NCBI RefSeq assembly: GCF_003605435.1 | Contig: NZ_QXQB01000002.1 | Coordinates: 744,001-808,000 of the forward strand | Length of the DNA stretch: 64,000 nt | Direction: 5' to 3' | DNA from: Paenibacillus pinisoli | GTDB lineage: Bacteria; Bacillota; Bacilli; Paenibacillales; Paenibacillaceae | Part shown: positions 58,836-64,000 of the stretch, piece after piece | How positions within the stretch are numbered: position 1 is the stretch's first letter | Layout of the letters: each line of letters opens with the position of its first letter | The notes under the pieces: model-generated | The model's input: only the letters and a program-made list of their open reading frames with translations | Database searches by the model: none | What the model was told of the DNA's origin: nothing | Made by a program: the position numbers and the translations under genes

Positions 58836-60191
58836 TTAGTGCAAGATGGCGCCGCGCTTCAACAGCTCTTCCTGGACAAGCCCTGCCTTCACTTCACCCG
58901 GGGACAAAGATTGCTTGACGGATAAAGCGGCGGTAGTGCCGGCTGCCTCGCCCAGCGCTATCGATATGGACATGACCCGCAGGGAACTGAACGCTTCATG
59001 CGTAGCGGAAATGCATCTGCCTGCAGTGATCAAATTGCTGACCTTATCCTGCAGCAAGCAGCGGAGCGGAATATCGTAGGAGGTTCCCTTGCTGAGCTCT
59101 ACATAATGAGTCCCTTGGCCCCTCGGATCATGAATATCGATCATATAATGCGCTTGAGCTATCACATCGTCGAATTGCTTCAGCCGAACCACATCTATCT
59201 CGGTTAAGGTGTAGCTCCCTCTTATTCTGCGGCTTTCGCGAATGCCTACCTGTGTCGCAACTCTTAACAAATAGCTTTGTTCAAAGCCAGGGATGTATGC
59301 CTTCAGAAACTTTACGCATTCTTCAATTTGATAGCGCCCTTCAATTTCGGCCCGCGTCAGGTCATCCGTCTTCGTGCCGTTCACCCCTTGGATGCGAGTC
59401 ATATTCAGATAGACCACATCCGGTCTGCCAGGCAGCGTCCAAGCGATGGCAATCGATTGCCGCGGCACATTGAACAGGAAGCCTTCGGCCTTCGCCTTTG
59501 CCACTCTCTCCTCCTGGCCGCCAAAAATAACATGATTCATGCCTAAGATATGACCATCAAAAGGCGCGCCTTCAATTTGCTCAATCTCGCGAATGAGACG
59601 GTCCGCATTCACGCCTCCGACGGCAAACATCAAGGAGACCGGCTGCATTAAGCCGTCCGAAGCTCTGCCGATATCAAAGGGAACACCCGCGCGCGCACAC
59701 ACATCCGCATCGCCCGTCGCATCAATATAAGTCGTGGCTCGGATGGCTTGCCGCCCCGATTTGCTCTCTATAATAAGCGCCTCTACACGGTCGCCCTTCA
59801 TCACCACATCCGCAACCCAGCTATGAAGCATGAGCTCTACACCGGCATCCAGCAAGGATTTCATATAATAAAAAGCCAGCGCCTCGGGATCGAACGGCTC
59901 ATAATTATTCGTTTTAACTAACGATCCTTGCTGATACAGCTTCTCTCTCATCTCCTGATAGAGTCCGCCGATAATCATACGCTCCCCATCATGAAACCCG
60001 CTGGAAAACCCGGAGACAAGGCTGTTCGTGCCCACCCCGCCCAAGTAACCGTAGCGCTCAATCAGCAGCGTCTTGGCCCCGCTTCTGGCTGCCGCCAAGG
60101 CGGCGGCGTACCCGGCAGGTCCGCCCCCTGCAACTACAACCTCCGCTTCTCTTATCACTTCAATGGATTGCTCTGGAATTCTAATGAACAT
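58836..60191 (-). CDS. FAD-dependent oxidoreductase
   Basis: About 451 residues of the FAD_oxidored family. The Rossmann motif AGGGPAGYAAALAAARSGAKTLLIERYGYLGG is at about 21-52, and AGRCISATHEAFSSLRVMS near the C-terminus contacts the flavin. Substrate unknown; such genes recur in Paenibacillus and Bacteroidota glycan loci. AAGGAG ten bases before ATG 60191 is used rather than the GTG three codons earlier. It is the last gene of the sugar-transport operon. Confidence 0.85.
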   Translation of the reverse strand: MFIRIPEQSIEVIREAEVVVAGGGPAGYAAALAAARSGAKTLLIERYGYLGGVGTNSLVSGFSSGFHDGERMIIGGLYQEMREKLYQQGSLVKTNNYEPFDPEALAFYYMKSLLDAGVELMLHSWVADVVMKGDRVEALIIESKSGRQAIRATTYIDATGDADVCARAGVPFDIGRASDGLMQPVSLMFAVGGVNADRLIREIEQIEGAPFDGHILGMNHVIFGGQEERVAKAKAEGFLFNVPRQSIAIAWTLPGRPDVVYLNMTRIQGVNGTKTDDLTRAEIEGRYQIEECVKFLKAYIPGFEQSYLLRVATQVGIRESRRIRGSYTLTEIDVVRLKQFDDVIAQAHYMIDIHDPRGQGTHYVELSKGTSYDIPLRCLLQDKVSNLITAGRCISATHEAFSSLRVMSISIALGEAAGTTAALSVKQSLSPGEVKAGLVQEELLKRGAILH

Positions 60192-60215
60192 AAGTTGCAC
60201 ACTCCTTCGGAAAAT

Positions 60216-61052
60216 TTATTTCAAACCGGTATTCGAGATGCCTTCCACAAACCACTTTTGGAAGAAGGCGACGATCACAATGAGCGGAACCAGCGCCGAT
60301 ACGGAAGCCGCCATCATCAAGGTATAATCTGTTCCGTTCTCATCCACAAAGCTCGTCAGCCCGAGCGGCAAAGTGTACAAGCTTGTATCGCGCAGAAATA
60401 TAAGCGGATTCTCGTACTCATTCCATGTCCAGGTGAACGTTAATATCAACAGGGACACCAGTGCCGGCTTTGCGAGCGGAATAAAGATCTGCCAGTAGAT
60501 TCGCCAATATCCCGCCCCGTCCACCTTGCCTGCTTCCAGCAACTCGCCAGGAATGGTCATAAAAAATTGCCTCATCAGAAAGGTGCCAATAACCGAAAAG
60601 ATACCCGGTAAAATAATCGACATATGTGTATTTACGAGACCCACATAGTCAAATACGATAAAGCGCGGAACCAGCAAAATTTGCGATGGAATAATCATCG
60701 TAGCCAGGTAAAGCAGGAACAAGATATCTCTGCCTTTGAATTTCAGCTTGGCAAAAGCAAAGCCCGCAAGCGAACTGGTCAGCAATGAGCCGATGACGGT
60801 GATTACTGTAATTTTGATCGTATTCCAGTAGTATTGGGCGAACTGATATTTCTCTCCCCATACCGTCCCATAGTTGCGCAGATTGAATGTGCTCGGTATC
60901 CACTCGATTGGATAATTGAATACTTCCGCCTGGATTTTGAAGGATGCGGACAGCATCCATAGAAACGGCGATAGTATGATTACGGCTAACAGCAGCATCG
61001 CGGAAGTTACGGCTGTCTTTACAAACCTGGCGTTAAGTCGTCGTTTTGTCAT
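60216..61052 (-). CDS. Carbohydrate ABC permease, MalG-like
   Basis: A 278-residue permease with six helices. The EAA loop reads EAGKVDGAGYWRIYWQIFIPLAKPALVS. The C-terminal VSALVPLIVIVAFFQKWFVEGISNTGLK is diagnostic of CUT1-type MalG subunits. It follows the MalF-like gene by 21 bp, with AAGGAG upstream of the ATG. Confidence 0.92.
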   Translation of the reverse strand: MTKRRLNARFVKTAVTSAMLLLAVIILSPFLWMLSASFKIQAEVFNYPIEWIPSTFNLRNYGTVWGEKYQFAQYYWNTIKITVITVIGSLLTSSLAGFAFAKLKFKGRDILFLLYLATMIIPSQILLVPRFIVFDYVGLVNTHMSIILPGIFSVIGTFLMRQFFMTIPGELLEAGKVDGAGYWRIYWQIFIPLAKPALVSLLILTFTWTWNEYENPLIFLRDTSLYTLPLGLTSFVDENGTDYTLMMAASVSALVPLIVIVAFFQKWFVEGISNTGLK

Positions 61053-61073
61053 TGTCGTTAGTTCACTCCTTCA

Positions 61074-61988
61074 TTAAAAGTGCTGCTGCCATTTCTTCTG
61101 GCTTCTCCATTGCACAAGGGTTACGATGAAGATCATGCAGAACAATAGCCATGATAAAGTTGCGGCATAGCCCATTTTGTAATATTGAAACGCCTGCAGA
61201 TAAATATGATAAGCCATTACCATCGTCGAATTGAGCGGTCCGCCTTGCGTCATTACATTAATGACTGCAAATACCTGGAAGGTAGATATGATGAGCGTTA
61301 TGGCGATGAGGAAGCTTGTTGGCTTCAGCATAGGCACCGTAATTTTGAAAAATTGAGTGGTGCGATTCGCCCCGTCAATAGAGGCTGCCTCATACAAATC
61401 CTTGGGAATCCCTTGTAATCCGGCCATATACAGAACGAGTGTATAGCCGATGTACGTCCATGCGACGAGGATAATGATTGCGATCAACGCCCATTGCGGG
61501 CTGGCTAGCCATCCTGGAGGATTCTCGATGCCGATATCTCGCAGAAAGGAGTTAATCGGACCGCTTCTGGAATTGTAGAGTACGCTCCACACAATGGACA
61601 CCGCCACTAAGCTGCTCACATACGGCAGGAAAAAGATCGTCCTCAGCATGTTTTTCAAATACACAAACCGGTTAATGACGACTGCCAGCATCAGCCCCAT
61701 CACCATGGCTAATGGAACGGTGACTGCCGTAAATACCGCATTATTGATCAATGCTCTGCCCAAATATTCATCCTTCGCCATCCGGATAATATTGTCGAGC
61801 CCTGCGAATGTAAGCCCGCCAAATCCCTTCAAGTAATCCCAATCCATAAATACGAGATACAGACTGAACAGCAAAGGCAATACGATGAAAAAAAACACCC
61901 CTAATAGATTAGGCAATATAAATAAATATCCCGCGATATTTTCCTTCATATCCTCTCTGAACAACCTCGCTGTTGCTTTATTAAGCAT
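61074..61988 (-). CDS. Carbohydrate ABC permease, MalF-like
   Basis: A 304-residue CUT1-type permease with six helices and the EAA loop EAASIDGANRTTQFFKITVPMLKPTS. GAGGAG is nine bases upstream of the ATG. With the MalG-like partner and the lipoprotein it forms a sugar importer whose ATPase is probably the shared MsmX-type subunit encoded elsewhere. Confidence 0.92.
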   Translation of the reverse strand: MLNKATARLFREDMKENIAGYLFILPNLLGVFFFIVLPLLFSLYLVFMDWDYLKGFGGLTFAGLDNIIRMAKDEYLGRALINNAVFTAVTVPLAMVMGLMLAVVINRFVYLKNMLRTIFFLPYVSSLVAVSIVWSVLYNSRSGPINSFLRDIGIENPPGWLASPQWALIAIIILVAWTYIGYTLVLYMAGLQGIPKDLYEAASIDGANRTTQFFKITVPMLKPTSFLIAITLIISTFQVFAVINVMTQGGPLNSTMVMAYHIYLQAFQYYKMGYAATLSWLLFCMIFIVTLVQWRSQKKWQQHF

Positions 61989-62107
61989 GCCGATCCACTC
62001 CTCGTGTTGAATATAGGCTTTATACTAATGACTTAGGTCATGTAATGAAACGTAGTATTTTAGGGGTTTTCCGTCTTTTTTTTAGCTGGCTCATAAAAGC
62101 TGGACAT

Positions 62108-62147
62108 AAAAAAAGCACCTGCTTATGACAATTGTCAAAGCAGATGC
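62108..62147 (-). terminator. Intra-operon terminator after the sugar-binding lipoprotein gene
   Basis: GCACCTGCTT (62115-62124) pairs with AAGCAGATGC (62138-62147), with an inner GACAATTGTC palindrome. On the minus strand seven T follow. Partial read-through would make more binding protein than permease. Confidence 0.9.
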
Positions 62148-62170
62148 CTTCTTGCTATTCAGGGATGAAA

Positions 62171-63532
62171 TTATTTGCTTTCAGCTTGAATCGCTTGATC
62201 CGCTCGAGCTTTCACTCGTTCCATAGTTTGATCCAGCGGCTGTGCGTTCATCATGTACTTCTCCGATTCTTCCGACAAGATTTTCGTCAGCTCAGCGTAA
62301 GCTACCGATTTCACTTGCTTAGGGAACACATAATCGATGCTCAGCACTTGCTTCAATGACTCTACATCAATCAGGTCTTCTGCTTCGCCTACGAACAGCT
62401 CCACCAGCTTATCCATATCCGCTTGCTTGTTGGTCGGAATACGTCCGCCTGGAATCATCGCCGTATTGCCCTCTGTCAAATACCATGAGATAAACGCCAT
62501 GGCTTCTTCCTTATTCGCACTCTTGCTGTTGATGGACATCAGATCGTTGAAGCCGGCAATATTTACTTTTCCGCCCTTCTCCATTTGAGGGTTTGGCGCA
62601 AAAGCGACTTTAAAGTCACGCGGGAACTCTTCCTTGTTTTTCACATAACGCATCAGATGCGTGCCGCCCAGAATCATGTTGGCTTGGCCAGTAAATAATT
62701 CACTGTACGGCTTAAGATTATTGGATATCGACTCCGGCCAGCTTATCATGGACTTCTCGTCATAAAGCTGCTTTTGAAGCTGCATTCCCTTCTGGACAGC
62801 GGCGCTGCCAAAGCTTGACAGGCCCTCTGCATCATAATAAGAGTCTTGCGGCTGGCTTAGCGTCAACAATATTTTCGGCAAAATTTCTCCCGGCGCTTCA
62901 ATAAAGCTTCCGAATACATTCCCTGTAGTCAGCTTGCCCGCAAGCGCAACATACTCATCCCACGTCCAATCTGACGGCAATTGCTCTCCCGCCGCTGTCA
63001 ATGCTGACTGATTAATCAGCACCATCGAAATTTGCTTCATAGCCGGCAAGTAGAAGATTTGACCATCATGCTTAATGACGTTGTCCTCGCCAATGACCGC
63101 TTCCACATCAAAACCTGTCTTCTGGATCAGCTCATCCATGGAAGCTGTCATGCCGGCATGCATTCTGCGGTTGAAATACGTTTCGCCATAGCTGATAAAG
63201 ATGTCCGGCGCATCGGTATTGCTGATCAAAGCCGTGTCCAGCTTCGTATTCCCGCTATCGTCATTCACATAGCGCACATACTCGACCTGGATTCCCGGAT
63301 TATTCGCATTCCAGTTGGCCACAACTTCGCCTGGACCGCTTTCCTCCGGAACGCCGCCCCACATTTTCAGCTTCACGACCTTATCCGTTGCATTTTCCGT
63401 TGTCTGTTCCTTCGTTTCCGATCCGTTGCCGCCTGTATTTGTTTTTCCGTTGCTGCTGCTCGAGCATGCGCTCAATATCGTACTTAGCGCGAGCACGCCA
63501 ACAAGCATCATTAACAACATGCTTTTTCTCAA
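62171..63532 (-). CDS. Carbohydrate-binding lipoprotein of an ABC importer
   Basis: A 453-residue SBP_bac_1 protein with lipobox ILSAC (C23). The mature protein begins with a Ser/Gly/Asn-rich tether and then KLKMWGGVPEESGPGEVVANWNANNPGIQVEYV, typical of oligosaccharide-binding proteins. TTG 63532 follows GGAGGG by eight bases. It leads the operon with the two permeases and the FAD oxidoreductase. An AraC regulator gene lies just upstream. Confidence 0.92.
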   Translation of the reverse strand: MRKSMLLMMLVGVLALSTILSACSSSSNGKTNTGGNGSETKEQTTENATDKVVKLKMWGGVPEESGPGEVVANWNANNPGIQVEYVRYVNDDSGNTKLDTALISNTDAPDIFISYGETYFNRRMHAGMTASMDELIQKTGFDVEAVIGEDNVIKHDGQIFYLPAMKQISMVLINQSALTAAGEQLPSDWTWDEYVALAGKLTTGNVFGSFIEAPGEILPKILLTLSQPQDSYYDAEGLSSFGSAAVQKGMQLQKQLYDEKSMISWPESISNNLKPYSELFTGQANMILGGTHLMRYVKNKEEFPRDFKVAFAPNPQMEKGGKVNIAGFNDLMSINSKSANKEEAMAFISWYLTEGNTAMIPGGRIPTNKQADMDKLVELFVGEAEDLIDVESLKQVLSIDYVFPKQVKSVAYAELTKILSEESEKYMMNAQPLDQTMERVKARADQAIQAESK

Positions 63533-63647
63533 AGCGAGTCCCCTCCAAATGGCTGTATTGGTTGTCGTCCATCACGACATGTCAAGAATACCAAGCCCCT
63601 TACCTTCATTGAAGGGAATAATCCTCTGTAAATCCGTCTCTTTTCAC

Positions 63648-64000
63648 TCATATATTAAAATAGATTTTTCTATATTCTTGGGGATAAATCCCTTCTATTT
63701 TCCTGAAAAACTTCCCGAAATAATTGGAATCCGTATAGCCTACAGCTTCGGAAATTTCATAGATTTTCAACGTTTTGTCCTTTAGCAGCTCCTTCGCCTT
63801 TTTCAGCCGATATCTGGTAATGGAGTCCATAATCGTCTCGCCGGTTTCCTTCTTATACAGTACGCTTAAATAGGACTCCGAATAGCCAACCGCTCTTGCC
63901 AAATCCATCAACTTAATATTGGTCGCGTACTGTTCCTTGATCGTCTGTGCAACGAGCTGAATCTCAGGACGCCATTGATGATTCACGCAATGATTCAAAT
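63648..64000 (-). CDS. AraC-family regulator, C-terminal part (runs off the window)
   Basis: The 3' part of a YesN-like regulator. About 100 residues of AraC double helix-turn-helix are visible (LMDLARAVGYSESYLSVLYKKETGETI and IYEISEAVGYTDSNYFGKFFRKIEG). The frame is open to the window edge, so the upstream receiver or sensor domain is not seen. It probably controls the adjacent sugar ABC operon, as is usual in such Paenibacillus loci. Confidence 0.88.
   Translation of the reverse strand, partial: LNHCVNHQWRPEIQLVAQTIKEQYATNIKLMDLARAVGYSESYLSVLYKKETGETIMDSITRYRLKKAKELLKDKTLKIYEISEAVGYTDSNYFGKFFRKIEGIYPQEYRKIYFNI

Overview
The window reads as chromosomal DNA of a Gram-positive, Paenibacillus-like member of the Bacillales. 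Evidence: AGGAGG-type ribosome binding sites with frequent TTG and GTG starts, a T-box in front of a threonyl-tRNA synthetase, Fur boxes of the Bacillus type, a Btr-like AraC/binding-protein fusion, a triple-SLH surface glycosidase and YesN/AraC sugar-ABC loci. I see no rRNA, tRNA, CRISPR array, transposase or prophage.

Layout. 0-1 kb: a tandem array of 50-bp units. 1-14 kb: single genes and short operons, mostly on the minus strand: a MerR regulator with its own operator, two small enzymes, a serine hydrolase, CsaA, an EamA exporter, an AraC regulator, an unusual MMP-like metalloprotease with a propeller domain, an acetyltransferase, an esterase-CBM9 fusion and a phosphotransferase. 14.3-17.2 kb: Fur-controlled iron-siderophore sensing (Btr-like regulator and FeuA-like lipoprotein). 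17.4-38.3 kb: a large metabolic island. 38-52 kb: housekeeping and scattered genes (Nudix, FabZ, ThrS with T-box, a histidine kinase and SARP-like response regulator, DUF817, DinB, LRR, UbiB-like kinase, CPBP protease). 53-55 kb: an ECF sigma factor with its zinc-type anti-sigma factor. 55-64 kb: a glycan locus with an SLH-anchored glycoside hydrolase, an FAD oxidoreductase, a sugar ABC transporter and the 3' part of an AraC regulator gene that runs off the window.

The most interesting signal is the 17.4-38.3 kb island. Six transcription units there encode a NitT/TauT/Ssu-type ABC transporter; AsnB-like, PrpF-like, acyl-CoA-dehydrogenase-like, cyclic amidohydrolase and cupin proteins; an SsuE-like FMN reductase with an NCS2 permease and two FrnE/DsbA proteins; an amino-acid-type binding protein and permease with OsmC; an LLM monooxygenase; and an OYE-type reductase with a second binding protein and permease. 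All six start from promoters carrying TATTGGA exactly 19-20 nt before a -10 box. Five also carry a LysR-like CNAT-N7-ATNN site 24 nt further upstream. A LysR gene sits in the middle. I infer one LysR-controlled regulon that takes up and oxidatively dismantles an unidentified small organic compound, most likely a sulfur source. The common promoter architecture is read directly from the sequence; the substrate is not.
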